A stretch of DNA of 36,374 bases from Nitrospinota bacterium. Lineage in GTDB: Bacteria > Nitrospinota_A > UBA7883 > JACRLM01. Both the position numbers and the translations under genes were made by a program. A model generated the notes under the pieces. It searched no databases. It was not told where the DNA came from and saw nothing but the letters and a program-made list of their open reading frames with translations. Position 1 is the stretch's first letter, and the number at the start of each line of letters is the position of its first letter. Shown here one piece after another: positions 1 to 7,980 of this stretch. Where the stretch lies: assembly GCA_016235255.1 (NCBI GenBank), contig JACRLM010000038.1, positions 1-36,374 on the forward strand, read 5' to 3'.

Positions 1-51
1 GTAGCGGCCCTTGATTTTCGCAAGGTATTCTTTTCTGGCGCTTTTGCCCAT
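1..51 (-). CDS. Transposase/integrase, N-terminal fragment (runs off left edge)
   Basis: Read on the minus strand, an ATG at 51-49 opens MGKSARKEYLAKIKGRY before the edge. A GGGAG ribosome site lies at 64-60, eight bases upstream, which supports this start over the ATG at 58. The peptide resembles the N-terminus of DDE integrase-type insertion-sequence transposases that begin with a basic 'K(E)EYL..I..RY' helix; this is recalled family resemblance, not a search. Only 17 residues are visible, so the family assignment is tentative. The direct repeats just upstream (64-138) fit an insertion-sequence end. Confidence 0.45.
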   Translation of the reverse strand, partial: MGKSARKEYLAKIKGRY

Positions 52-63
52 ATTCCATGCTCC

Positions 64-138
64 CTTCGGTTACATGAAACATGAGGCATCGAATCATTTT
101 CGCCTAATTCTTCGGTTACTTTTAATATGAGGCAATTC
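64..138. repeat. Two direct repeats upstream of the transposase start
   Basis: TTCGGTTAC followed at short distance by ATGAGGCA occurs twice, beginning near 65 and near 112. On the minus strand this reads TGCCTCAT...GTAACCGAA. The repeats sit immediately upstream of the partial transposase gene, so they are plausibly subterminal transposase-binding repeats of the element end. The exact element boundary cannot be seen. Confidence 0.45.
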
Positions 139-349
139 GTCCAGCTAACGAATCCCTTGCCCGGGCGCATGGCTTTGTGGTCTAATAATACGTTATTGTC
201 TTGCCGGAGCATTGGGCTGTGGCGAGGCATGGCTAAAACACATGTTTCCCGCTGGTGGAAAAAGCAGGTGCGGCCTTTAAGTTAAGGCCGTTTCGCCTCC
301 GGAAATACGGGAAACAGAGGAAAAACTTGCTTTATAGGAGCTATTTTCG
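139..349 (+). promoter_or_regulatory. rpsB leader region with hairpin
   Basis: This gene-free stretch lies between the element end and rpsB. It contains a perfect 7-bp stem, CGGCCTT and AAGGCCG, at 271-290 with a 6-base loop. Only three T residues follow the stem, so it is not a good terminator. The rpsB ribosome site AGGAG is at 336-340, nine bases before the ATG. In many bacteria the rpsB leader is bound by S2 for autoregulation; whether this hairpin serves that role is inference. I could not identify a convincing sigma-70 promoter. Confidence 0.35.
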
Positions 350-1177
350 ATGCAAGCTGTGACGATCAAGGAAATGATGGAAGCCGGTGTCCACTTCGGC
401 CACCAGACAAAGCGCTGGAACCCGAAAATGAAGAAGTTCATTTTCGGCTCGCGCAACGGGATTTACATTTTCGACCTTCAAAAGTCCTCCAAGCTTTTCA
501 ACAAGGCCTTGGAGAAGGTGAAGGAAATAGGCGCCAACGGAGGCACGATCCTTTTCGTGGCCACCAAGCCGCAGGCGCGCGCCATAGTGGTGGAAGAGGC
601 CGGCCGCTGCGGGATGCCGTTCGTGGTGGAACGCTGGCTTGGCGGGATGCTCACAAACTTCGAGACCGTGCGCAAGAGCGTTGCCAGGCTCAAGGAGCTC
701 GACGGGATGGCCGATGACGGCACGTTCGAGGTGCTGTCGAAAAAAGAGGTGATCCAGCTCCAGAAAGAGCGCGAAAAGCTCCACAAGAACCTCAACGGCA
801 TCAGGAACATGGAAAAGCTTCCGGACGCCATGTTCATAATAGACACGAAGAACGAGCGCATAGCCCTCACCGAGGCGCTGCGTCTGCATATCCCTGTCGT
901 TGGCATAGTGGACACGAATTGCGACCCTGAAGGGATCGAGTACATCATCCCCGGGAATGACGACGCGATACGCTCCATCAGGCTGATCTCATCGTCCGTC
1001 GCCTCCGCATTCAACGAAGGGAAGGAAGAGTATGCGATGAAGCAGAAGGCCGTTTCCGAGGAGCGCGAGCGGGCCCAGGCGGCCAAGCGCGCCGAGGAGC
1101 AGGCCCGGCGCGAGGCGCAGGTGAAAGAGGCGGAGGCCAAGGCCGCGGAGGGCGGGGACGCGGCCGCGCAGGCCTGA
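350..1177 (+). CDS. rpsB: 30S ribosomal protein S2
   Basis: This 275-residue protein is the S2 component of the small ribosomal subunit, needed for S1 binding. The N-terminus has the family signature '[20 protein letters not shown]', followed by 'YIFDLQKS', 'FVATKPQA', '[11 protein letters not shown]' and '[12 protein letters not shown]', all in family order. A charged Ala/Glu/Lys-rich helical tail after about residue 225 is a lineage extension common in S2. The ATG at 350 has AGGAG nine bases upstream. It opens the classic rpsB-tsf-pyrH-frr block. Confidence 0.98.
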   Translation: MQAVTIKEMMEAGVHFGHQTKRWNPKMKKFIFGSRNGIYIFDLQKSSKLFNKALEKVKEIGANGGTILFVATKPQARAIVVEEAGRCGMPFVVERWLGGMLTNFETVRKSVARLKELDGMADDGTFEVLSKKEVIQLQKEREKLHKNLNGIRNMEKLPDAMFIIDTKNERIALTEALRLHIPVVGIVDTNCDPEGIEYIIPGNDDAIRSIRLISSSVASAFNEGKEEYAMKQKAVSEERERAQAAKRAEEQARREAQVKEAEAKAAEGGDAAAQA

Positions 1178-1208
1178 TTCCGGTTGCTCAAACGTCAATA
1201 ATCAAAGA

Positions 1209-1235
1209 GCGGGGAAGTTTTTAAAGCTTCCCCGC
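1209..1235 (+). other. Hairpin between rpsB and tsf
   Basis: GCGGGGAAG at 1209-1217 pairs perfectly with CTTCCCCGC at 1227-1235 around a 9-base AT-rich loop. No T-tract follows. In other bacteria the rpsB-tsf gap carries a partial terminator that adjusts the S2 to EF-Ts ratio. A similar attenuating or mRNA-stabilising role is inferred here. Confidence 0.5.
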
Positions 1236-1260
1236 GCATCGCAAGGAATAAAGAGGAAAA

Positions 1261-2136
1261 ATGGCGACAATCACTTCTGAAATGGTAAAGGACCTGCGCC
1301 AGCGGTCGGGCGCGGGGATAATGGAATGCAAGGAAGCCCTCGGTGAGACCGGGGGGGACATGGAGGCGGCCCTCGACTTCCTCCGCAAGAAAGGCGCCGC
1401 CAAGGCTGCCAAGAAGGCGGACAGGAGCACGAAGGAAGGCGCCATCGCCGGTATCGCCACGGACAAGAGCGCGGCCCTGGCCGAACTGAAATGCGAGACC
1501 GATTTCGTCGGCCGCAACGACGTTTTTCAGAAACTTGTGAAGGACATCACCGCTCATGTGCTATCCAGCCCGCAAGCCGATGACGCGGCTTTCGCGGCCC
1601 AGCCCTTCGCTTCGGACGCTTCCAGGACGGTCAACGACATCGTCACCGCCAAGATCCACGAGCTCGGCGAGAACATCACCATCGGCCGGCGCGTACGGTT
1701 CGACCTTTCGGGGCCGGGCGGTTTCGGGCTGTATATCCACGGCGGCGGCTCCATCGGCGTCCTTGTGGAAGTTGGAAGCGCCTCGGCGGACATCGCCGGG
1801 AAAGACAAATTCAAGGAGCTTTGCAGGGACATCGCCATGCACGTGGCCGCGTCCAGCCCCATAGCGGTGACCCCGGCGGAAGTGCCGGCGGACCTGCTCG
1901 CGCGCGAGAAGGCTGTGTTCGAGGCGCAGGCGGCGGAGTCCGGCAAGCCGGCCAACATCATCCCGAAGATCGTGGAAGGGCGCGTGGCCAAATATTATTC
2001 GGAGTCCTGCCTTATCGAGCAGGCCTTCGTGAAAGACCCGGACAAGAGCGTGAAGAAACTTCTGGCCGAGGCGTCCAAAGAGCTTGGCGGTGAAGTGACC
2101 ATCCGCAGGTTCCGCAGGCTTCAACTGGGAGAGTAG
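1261..2136 (+). CDS. tsf: Translation elongation factor Ts
   Basis: EF-Ts is the GDP-GTP exchange factor for EF-Tu. The 291-residue protein has the N-terminal UBA-like module ('LRQRSGAGIMECKEALGETGGD', given in parts: LRQRSGAGIMECK then EAL) and the EF-Tu-contacting core 'CETDFVGRND' (consensus TDFVAKN) near residue 80. A dimerisation domain and a C-terminal region ending 'VTIRRFRRLQLGE' follow. Length matches the longer bacterial EF-Ts type. The ATG at 1261 follows an AGAGGAAAA ribosome site. It is cotranscribed with rpsB across an 83-base gap. Confidence 0.97.
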   Translation: MATITSEMVKDLRQRSGAGIMECKEALGETGGDMEAALDFLRKKGAAKAAKKADRSTKEGAIAGIATDKSAALAELKCETDFVGRNDVFQKLVKDITAHVLSSPQADDAAFAAQPFASDASRTVNDIVTAKIHELGENITIGRRVRFDLSGPGGFGLYIHGGGSIGVLVEVGSASADIAGKDKFKELCRDIAMHVAASSPIAVTPAEVPADLLAREKAVFEAQAAESGKPANIIPKIVEGRVAKYYSESCLIEQAFVKDPDKSVKKLLAEASKELGGEVTIRRFRRLQLGE

Positions 2137-2190
2137 TCTTGCCAGAAAGAATTTTGACTGCAGTGACAGCATGAAACCATCGCCGCTTCA

Positions 2191-2256
2191 CCGGGGCCGG
2201 CCGGCCCCGGTCTTCCCTGCGCTGTCAGGAGGCCGTGGTCAGGCGACCACGGGGAA
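2191..2256. repeat. Dispersed palindromic repeat R1, copy 1
   Basis: A perfect 20-bp palindrome occupies 2191-2210 (arms CCGGGGCCGG and its complement). Then comes CGGTCTT and a hairpin, CCGTGGTC at 2233-2240 with GACCACGG at 2245-2252 and loop AGGC, ending GGGGAAGC. The same 'CCCCGGTCTT ... CCGTGGTCAGGCGACCACGGGGAAGC' layout recurs near 18391-18484 and 22690-22743, with partial copies at 7803 and 14754. This copy sits inside the tsf-pyrH gap, so it is transcribed as part of the operon. Confidence 0.8.
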
Positions 2257-2317
2257 GCCCTAAAAGGACGTCCGACGACTTGCTGTCCGAGGACCTGTTG
2301 GAGAAAGAGGTGTGGAA

Positions 2318-3043
2318 ATGGAGGAGGGGAAACTTCCATTCAGGCGCGTCCTGCTTAAAGTGACTGGCGAGGCGTTCGCGGACGCCGGCAAACAGGGTAT
2401 AGGCGTGGCCGCCTTGAGCCATCTGGCCCAGGAGATCAAGGACGTGGCAGCCATCGGCGTGCAGATGGCGGTGGTGGTGGGGGGCGGGAACATCTTCCGT
2501 GGCGCGGTGGCCAGCGAAAGCGGGATGGACCGGGTGTCGGCGGACTATATGGGGATGCTGGCCACGATGATAAACGGCCTTGCCCTCCAGAACGCGCTGG
2601 AGCGGATAGACTGCCAGACCCGCCTTCTGACTTCTATCGACATCCACCAGCTCGCCGAGCCTTATGTGCGAAGGCGCGCCGTCCGCCACCTTGAAAAAGG
2701 GAGGGTGGTCATATTCGCCGGCGGCACGGGCAACCCTTATTTCACCACCGACACCACTGCGTCGTTGCGCGCGATGGAGATCGGCGCGGAGGTGATAATG
2801 AAAGCGACCAAGGTTGACGGGGTGTATGACGCGGATCCGATGAAGGTGAGCTCCGCCCGCAAGTACACGGAGCTTAAGTTCATAGACGTGCTCAAGAACA
2901 ACCTGAAGATAATGGACGCGGCGGCAATATCGTTGTGCATGGACAACCAGGTCCCGATAATCGTGTTCAACATGACGGTGCCGGGGAACATCAAAAGGGT
3001 GCTCACCGGCGAGAAGATCGGGACCATAGTGAGAGGGGTCTGA
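2318..3043 (+). CDS. pyrH: Uridylate (UMP) kinase
   Basis: This is bacterial UMP kinase of the amino-acid-kinase fold, converting UMP and ATP to UDP. Recognisable elements are '[11 protein letters not shown]', '[11 protein letters not shown]' for phosphate binding, '[16 protein letters not shown]', '[15 protein letters not shown]' and '[13 protein letters not shown]'. A start at GTG 2312 is possible but would nearly abut the GAGAAAGAGG ribosome site at 2301-2310. The ATG at 2318 has a 7-base spacer and is preferred, giving 241 residues. The gene follows tsf and a palindromic repeat, and frr starts one base after its stop. Confidence 0.96.
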   Translation: MEEGKLPFRRVLLKVTGEAFADAGKQGIGVAALSHLAQEIKDVAAIGVQMAVVVGGGNIFRGAVASESGMDRVSADYMGMLATMINGLALQNALERIDCQTRLLTSIDIHQLAEPYVRRRAVRHLEKGRVVIFAGGTGNPYFTTDTTASLRAMEIGAEVIMKATKVDGVYDADPMKVSSARKYTELKFIDVLKNNLKIMDAAAISLCMDNQVPIIVFNMTVPGNIKRVLTGEKIGTIVRGV

Positions 3044-3044
3044 A

Positions 3045-3602
3045 ATGCTGAACAACCTTTTTGACGATTTGAACCGGAAGATGGACGGCGCCATCGAGCA
3101 CCTTGGCAAGGAGTTCGGCGGCGTGCGGACGGGGAGGGCCTCCGTGGCCCTGCTCGACGGGATTAAGGTGGACTATTACGGCACGGAGACGCCGCTAAAC
3201 CAGGTGGCCTCCGTCAGCACGCCCGACTCGCTGACCATCGCCATACAGCCGTGGGAAGCGAAGATGATCCCGGTGATAGAGAAGGCCATATTGACCTCCG
3301 GGCTGGGGCTAAACCCCGCCAACGACGGCAAGGTGGTGCGCATCAACATGCCGTCGCTCACCGAGGAGCGCCGCAAGGAGCTGACCAAGGTGGTGCGCAA
3401 GATATCCGAAGAGTCGAAGGTGGCCCTTCGCAACCTGCGCCGCGAGGGGCTGGAAAAGGTGAAGAAGCTGGAAAAGGACAAGGCTGTTTCCGAGGATGAC
3501 GCGCACAAGGCCGGGGAGAAGATACAGAAGATCGTGGACGACCATATCGGCTCCGTGGACAAGAAGACCGCCGCTAAGGAAAAAGAGATAATGGACCGGT
3601 GA
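3045..3602 (+). CDS. frr: Ribosome recycling factor
   Basis: RRF splits post-termination ribosomes together with EF-G. The 185-residue length is standard. Family signatures are 'EFGGVRTGRASVALLDGIKVDYYG', seen as EFGGVRTGRAS then LLDGI, 'TPLNQVASVSTPD', 'QPWEAKMI', 'IRINMPSLTEERRKEL' (here VRINMPSLTEERRKEL) and a C-terminal three-helix bundle rich in Lys and Glu. The ATG is one base beyond the pyrH stop, with a GAGAGGGG ribosome site inside the end of pyrH, so translation is likely coupled. Confidence 0.97.
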   Translation: MLNNLFDDLNRKMDGAIEHLGKEFGGVRTGRASVALLDGIKVDYYGTETPLNQVASVSTPDSLTIAIQPWEAKMIPVIEKAILTSGLGLNPANDGKVVRINMPSLTEERRKELTKVVRKISEESKVALRNLRREGLEKVKKLEKDKAVSEDDAHKAGEKIQKIVDDHIGSVDKKTAAKEKEIMDR

Positions 3603-3621
3603 CCGGCCGCCAACCCTGACA

Positions 3622-4383
3622 ATGACGGACGAGCGCCTCACCGCCGGACTGGACCTGCGCCGCCTGCCCGCGCACATAGCCATAATCATGGACGGCAACG
3701 GGCGCTGGGCCAAAAAGCGGCTGCTCCCCAGGATCGCCGGGCACAGGGCGGGGGTGAAGGCTGTGGACAGGGTGGTCACCTTCTGCCGCGAGACCGGCGT
3801 GGGCCATCTTACCTTGTACTCGTTCAGCTCTGAAAACTGGAAACGCCCAGCCGAGGAAGTCGGCGCGCTGATGGGCATTTTGCGCGAATACCTGGAACGG
3901 GAGCTTGGCAGGATGCTCAAGGAAGACATCAGGTTCAACGTGATCGGCGTGAGGGAAGACCTGCCGGGATTCGCCCGGGAAGCAGTGGAATCGGCCATGG
4001 AGCGCACGAAAAACAACAAAGGGATGACCCTCACCCTGGCGCTTTCCTACGGCGCGCGCGACGAGATGGTGCGGGCGATAAGAAAGATCGCGAAGGCGGC
4101 CCGCGACGGCGCCCTCCAGCCCGAAGACATCGGGGAAGAACATATCAGCGCCTTGCTTGACACCGGTGACATGCCCGACCCGGACCTTTTGATAAGGACA
4201 TCCGGCGAGGTGCGCTTAAGCAACTTCATGCTGTGGCAGACCGCCTATACGGAACTTTATTTCACGGACAAACTATGGCCCGATTTTGAGGGACGGGACG
4301 TGGCGGAGGCCATAGCCGCGTTCCAGAAAAGGGAAAGACGCTTCGGGAAGACCACGGAGCAGATTTCCGGCGGAAGGGGGTGA
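3622..4383 (+). CDS. uppS: Isoprenyl transferase (undecaprenyl diphosphate synthase)
   Basis: This cis-prenyltransferase condenses IPP units onto FPP to make the C55 lipid carrier for peptidoglycan and O-antigen. The 253-residue chain has the signature 'IIMDGNGRWAKKR' with the catalytic Asp24, followed by 'GHRAG', 'LYSFSSENWKRP' and the C-terminal 'LLIRTSGEVRLSNFMLWQ' (the usual form is RTGGE). Both termini match the family length. The ribosome site before the ATG at 3622 is weak, so coupling to frr 19 bases upstream is plausible. Confidence 0.96.
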   Translation: MTDERLTAGLDLRRLPAHIAIIMDGNGRWAKKRLLPRIAGHRAGVKAVDRVVTFCRETGVGHLTLYSFSSENWKRPAEEVGALMGILREYLERELGRMLKEDIRFNVIGVREDLPGFAREAVESAMERTKNNKGMTLTLALSYGARDEMVRAIRKIAKAARDGALQPEDIGEEHISALLDTGDMPDPDLLIRTSGEVRLSNFMLWQTAYTELYFTDKLWPDFEGRDVAEAIAAFQKRERRFGKTTEQISGGRG

Positions 4384-4386
4384 GCC

Positions 4387-5181
4387 ATGGCGCTAAGGAT
4401 TATTAGCGGCGTGGCGCTGGCCGCGGTGGCGCTGGCGGTCCTGCTGTCCGGGACTCCGCTGATGTTCTTCGTTTTCATGGGGGTGTTCGCGGCGCTGGGG
4501 CTGTGGGAGTTTTTCGCGATGATGAAGGCCGGCGGCGAACCCTCGCTACCCGCGGCCGGGATAGTCTTCGGGCTGGGGCTTTACGCGGCGATGTTCTTCC
4601 TCGGCCCGGAAGGCTTTTTCATGCTTGCATCCCTCGCGCTTATCGCCATATTCGGCGCCGCTCCCTTCTCCGGCGCGACAGACGCGTACAGGGCCGCGGC
4701 AAACACCGTGTTCGGTATATTTTACATTTCGCTCACCTTCGGCTCCGCCGCGTTGATAAGGACGCTGCCGGACGGGGCCATGATAACCGTCATGCTGGCG
4801 CTGGCAAACGTCCTTTGCGACTCCCTGGCCTATTTCACCGGCAGGGCCATCGGCAAGACCCCGCTGGCGCCATCCATCAGCCCGAAAAAGACGGTGGAAG
4901 GCTTTATCGGCGGCTTCATTGGCGCCGTGGCCGGGGCGGTGATAATAAAAATACTTTTCCTCCCTGCGCTCGCCTTGGGCCACGCGGCCATCGCAGGGGT
5001 GATCGTGGGGATTGTGGGGCCTGCGGGCGACCTTGCCGAGTCCGCTCTGAAAAGAAAAATGATGGTGAAGGATTCGGGCTCCATAATCCCCGGCCACGGC
5101 GGCGCGCTGGACAGGATGGACAGCGTGATGTTCAACGCGGCGGCGCTGTACGTCTATTTCAAGGCGGTGGCGCTGGCATGA
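4387..5181 (+). CDS. cdsA: Phosphatidate cytidylyltransferase (CDP-diacylglycerol synthase)
   Basis: The product makes CDP-diacylglycerol from CTP and phosphatidic acid, the branch point to all phospholipids. It is a 264-residue polytopic membrane protein with about seven hydrophobic segments. The family signature is in the C-terminal half: 'SPKKTVEGFIGG' and 'GPAGDLAESALKRKMMVKD', then 'PGHGGALDRMDS' with the metal-binding acidic residues. The stop overlaps the dxr start as ATGA, indicating translational coupling. Confidence 0.95.
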   Translation: MALRIISGVALAAVALAVLLSGTPLMFFVFMGVFAALGLWEFFAMMKAGGEPSLPAAGIVFGLGLYAAMFFLGPEGFFMLASLALIAIFGAAPFSGATDAYRAAANTVFGIFYISLTFGSAALIRTLPDGAMITVMLALANVLCDSLAYFTGRAIGKTPLAPSISPKKTVEGFIGGFIGAVAGAVIIKILFLPALALGHAAIAGVIVGIVGPAGDLAESALKRKMMVKDSGSIIPGHGGALDRMDSVMFNAAALYVYFKAVALA

Positions 5182-6326
5182 AATCCATATCGATATTGGG
5201 CTCCACCGGCTCCATCGGAGTCAACGCCCTGTCCATAATAGAAAGCAGGCCGGACCTTTTCCGGGTGGTGGCGCTGGCCGCCCGTTCGTCCGCCGAAAAG
5301 CTTGCCGGGCAGATAGAAAAGTTCAGGCCGAAAATCGTCTGCGTGGCGGACAAGGAGAAAGCGGCGCGGCTTCGCGGGATGATAAAACGCCGGGTGAAGA
5401 TCGTCACCGGGGCCGAGGGAGTGATCGAATGCGCCACTCATCCGGAGGCGGACATGACCCTTTCGGCGATAGTGGGAGCCTCCGGTCTGCCGCCGACGAT
5501 GGCGGCCATCATGGCCGGCAAGACCGTGGCCCTGGCCAACAAGGAGACCCTTGTGGTGGCCGGCGAGATCGTGATGAAAGAGGCGCGGCGGCGCAAGGTG
5601 AAGATAATCCCGGTGGACAGCGAACACTCCGCGATCTTCCAGGCCCTGCGCGGCGAGAAGATGGGCAATATCCGCAAGATCATCCTCACCGCGTCCTCCG
5701 GCCCGTTCCTGCGGTATTCGGCGGGGCAGATGGAAAAAGTTACCGTGGAACAGGCGCTAAACCATCCCAACTGGAACATGGGGCCGAAAATAACCATAGA
5801 CTCCGCCACGATGATGAACAAGGGGCTGGAGGTCATCGAGGCGCGCTGGCTGTTCAACCTGCCGCCGGAGAAGATTGACGTGGTGGTCCATCCGCAAAGC
5901 GTGATCCATTCGATGGTGGAGTTCTGCGATTCGTCGGTGATAGCCCAGATGGGCCTGCCGGACATGCGCACACCGATATCCTTCGCCTTGGGGTATCCGG
6001 ACAGAGTGGCCGTGGATTTGCCCAGCCTGGACCTGGCCAAGATCGGCCGGTTGACCTTCGAGGAACCGGACACGGCGCGGTTCCCCGCGCTGCGGCTTGC
6101 CTATGAGGCGATGCGGACCGGCGGCTCCGCCACAGCCGTGTTAAACGCGGCCAACGAGGTGGCGGTGGAGGCGTTCCTGGCCGGGCGGATCGGGTTCACG
6201 AGAATAGCCGGAATCGTGGAGAACATACTGGGAACCTGCGAAACAGGCCGGATAAACACGCTGGCCGACGCGCTGGCCGTGGACCACAGGGCCAGGGTGG
6301 CCGCGCGGGAAATGATTGGCGGATGA
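5178..6326 (+). CDS. dxr: 1-deoxy-D-xylulose-5-phosphate reductoisomerase
   Basis: DXR converts DXP to 2-C-methyl-D-erythritol 4-phosphate with NADPH, the first committed step of the MEP isoprenoid pathway that feeds UppS. The N-terminus 'ISILGSTGSIG' is the NADPH-binding loop. 'ANKETLVVAGE', 'PVDSEHSAIFQ' (Asp147 and Glu149, metal ligands) and 'HPNWNMGPKITIDSATMMNKG' are diagnostic. The frame is open for about 675 bases further upstream inside cdsA, but homology and the ATGA overlap fix the start at 5178, giving 382 residues. The usual next gene, the rseP protease, is absent here. Confidence 0.96.
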   Translation: MKSISILGSTGSIGVNALSIIESRPDLFRVVALAARSSAEKLAGQIEKFRPKIVCVADKEKAARLRGMIKRRVKIVTGAEGVIECATHPEADMTLSAIVGASGLPPTMAAIMAGKTVALANKETLVVAGEIVMKEARRRKVKIIPVDSEHSAIFQALRGEKMGNIRKIILTASSGPFLRYSAGQMEKVTVEQALNHPNWNMGPKITIDSATMMNKGLEVIEARWLFNLPPEKIDVVVHPQSVIHSMVEFCDSSVIAQMGLPDMRTPISFALGYPDRVAVDLPSLDLAKIGRLTFEEPDTARFPALRLAYEAMRTGGSATAVLNAANEVAVEAFLAGRIGFTRIAGIVENILGTCETGRINTLADALAVDHRARVAAREMIGG

Positions 6327-7438
6327 ACATACTGCACGTCCTTTTCTCCCGCGGATGGGGCGGGATGGAACGCTATGCGCTTGAACAGGCCCGCCGGATG
6401 GCCGCAAAGGGACACGGCATAACCTTCATATCAAGGGCCGGGGCGCCGCTCTCCAAGGCGTTGCGCGCAGAGACTGGTTTTAAAACGCTCGAACTCGACC
6501 CGGTGAAGTATGTGGACGTTGGGGCCATGCTGGCCATCAGGTCCATCGTGAAAAATTCCGGCGTCAACGTTGTCCACGCCCATACTTCCGCCGACCTTGG
6601 GCTTATCGTTCCCGCGCTTTGGGGACTTGGTGGTGTGAGACTTGTGTTTTCCAACTACATGCTCGTCCCCGCGCCGAAAAAAGACATTTATCACAGGCTT
6701 GAATACGGCCGGGTGGACGCGTTGCTGGCCGCGTCTGAATATATCCGCAAGAACGCGGTGGAGTATCTTCCCGTCGCCCCGGAGAAAACAGTCACGCTGC
6801 CATACGGGCTCGACCTTGCCAGGTTCAACCCGGAATCGGTGAAGAAGGGTGCGTTGCGGGAGAAGTATGGTATCGGCGCCGCAAAATTGATCGGTGTGAT
6901 AAGCAGGCTGGAGCCGCTCAAGGGGCAGATGGAAATGATAGAGGCGATGCCGGCCATTTTGAACAGCCATCCGGAAAGCATGCTGGTCCTGACCGGAGAC
7001 GAGACGCCGGAGCTTGCCGGGCAGTACAGGCATGTTCTGGAGGCGAAGGTGGATGAGCTGGGAGTGGGGGAGCGCGTCCTGTTCACCGGGGCCACGGACG
7101 ACACGGCGGCCGTTCTGGCCGATCTGGACATTTATGTGTTGCCTTCGCATGGGGAGACTTTCTCGCTGGGTTGCCTGGAGGCGATGGCGATGGGGAAGGC
7201 TGTGGTGGGGACGAACTCGGGCGGCACGCCGGAAATGCTAGATAACGGCGGATGCGGCCTGCTGGCCGAACCCAAAGATCCCGGATCGCTGGCAAAGCCG
7301 GTCATCAAGCTTTTGGACGGACCAGCCCTTGCCGCCGATTTGTCCGCAAAAGCGCGGCGCAAAGTGGTTGGCGCTCATGGGATGGAACCAGTGATGGATA
7401 GGCTTTCGGCCATATACGAAGGACGCTTTAATAACTGA
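6323..7438 (+). CDS. Glycosyltransferase, GT4/GT-B fold
   Basis: This 371-residue retaining glycosyltransferase most likely acts in LPS or exopolysaccharide assembly at the cytoplasmic face. The N-terminal Rossmann half starts 'MNILHVLFSRGWGGMERYAL'. The C-terminal half has 'GVISRLEPLKGQ', the 'FTGATDDTAAVLADLDIYVLPS' donor-domain stretch and the E-x7-E motif in 'GETFSLGCLEAMAMG'. The start overlaps the dxr stop as ATGA, so it is the last gene of this operon. Substrate specificity cannot be read from the sequence. Confidence 0.88.
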   Translation: MNILHVLFSRGWGGMERYALEQARRMAAKGHGITFISRAGAPLSKALRAETGFKTLELDPVKYVDVGAMLAIRSIVKNSGVNVVHAHTSADLGLIVPALWGLGGVRLVFSNYMLVPAPKKDIYHRLEYGRVDALLAASEYIRKNAVEYLPVAPEKTVTLPYGLDLARFNPESVKKGALREKYGIGAAKLIGVISRLEPLKGQMEMIEAMPAILNSHPESMLVLTGDETPELAGQYRHVLEAKVDELGVGERVLFTGATDDTAAVLADLDIYVLPSHGETFSLGCLEAMAMGKAVVGTNSGGTPEMLDNGGCGLLAEPKDPGSLAKPVIKLLDGPALAADLSAKARRKVVGAHGMEPVMDRLSAIYEGRFNN

Positions 7439-7454
7439 AGCCGGAAGAAATTAA

Positions 7455-7516
7455 ACCAAAGAGACACTGAGACAAAAAAATAAAACTCTGTGCCTCCGTG
7501 CCTCTGTGGTGAAAAT
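7455..7516. repeat. Dispersed 'CACAGAG' repeat R2, copy 1
   Basis: An ACCAAAGAGACACTGAGAC arm is followed by CTCTGTGCCTCCGTGCCTC and TGTGGTGAAAAT, forming a long imperfect inverted repeat. The right arm recurs at 7758, 7942 and 22798, and in reverse at 29736. Similar intergenic repeats are known in many environmental bacterial genomes. Confidence 0.75.
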
Positions 7517-7575
7517 CTCCCTGCTACTTTTGATAGCGGACGTGATAGTATAATTGCTCGTTCTGAAACGCTAAC

Positions 7576-7707
7576 ACCAGGCGGCGGAAGCGCCGGGTCT
7601 TACGCGATCGTTAACCGTGGACCCCGTCAGGCCCGGAAGGGAGCAGCGGCAGCGGAGCTTTCGATGCGCTGTAAGGCGCCCGGCGCTATCGCCGCCTGGT
7701 TTTTTTT
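7576..7707 (+). ncRNA. ffs: Signal recognition particle RNA (4.5S type) with terminator
   Basis: The apical SRP domain is unmistakable: GTCAGGCCCGGAAGGGAGCA at 7626-7645 carries the asymmetric loop and GGAA tetraloop bound by Ffh. The ends pair as CCAGGCGGC (7577-7585) with GCCGCCTGG (7691-7699), and eight T residues follow, so the closing stem doubles as an intrinsic terminator. The length of about 125 nt fits the small bacterial SRP RNA lacking an Alu domain. TATAGTATAATT at 7545-7556 supplies a good -10 element upstream. Confidence 0.93.
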
Positions 7708-7757
7708 ACGTCCACCCGAATTGGATAACATATTTAGAGAGAGCAACACACCTCCCC

Positions 7758-7958
7758 CTCTGTGCCTCCGTGTCTCTGTGGTGATAATTCAGGTTTTTTT
7801 ATGCTTCCCCGTGGTCGCCTCGGGCTGTTGCCCAAATGCTCATCGGGGTGTTCTTCAACACATAATCCGTATGGCTATAGGACGGCGGGGTGACGCCTCC
7901 GGCTCAAACACCCCGCCGAGCAATTAACAACACAGTTCCCTCTCTGTGCCTCTGTGGT
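7758..7958. repeat. Repeat-filled gap between SRP RNA and 7981 gene (R2 copies 2 and 3, partial R1)
   Basis: No coding potential is convincing between the SRP terminator and 7981. The stretch holds R2 arms at 7758-7788 and 7942-7958 (CTCTGTGCCTC...TGTGGT). Between them is a truncated reverse copy of R1 at 7803-7820 (GCTTCCCCGTGGTCGCCT). Clustering of two repeat families suggests a preferred landing or expansion site downstream of the RNA gene. Confidence 0.7.
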
Positions 7959-7980
7959 TTATCTTCCTTCCCGGCGGGCG

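Noticed and set aside
4503..5177. A long N-terminal extension of dxr
   Set aside because: The extension lies in the cdsA coding region in another frame; DXR homology and the ATGA overlap place the start at 5178.
7490..7927. A 145-codon rightward open frame across the SRP RNA gene
   Set aside because: It runs through the SRP RNA, its T-tract terminator and repeat arms; the translation has no family signature and no ribosome site.
7455..7958. A CRISPR array suggested by recurring CTCTGTG units
   Set aside because: The units are unevenly spaced, differ in length and orientation, and have no uniform spacers or cas genes.
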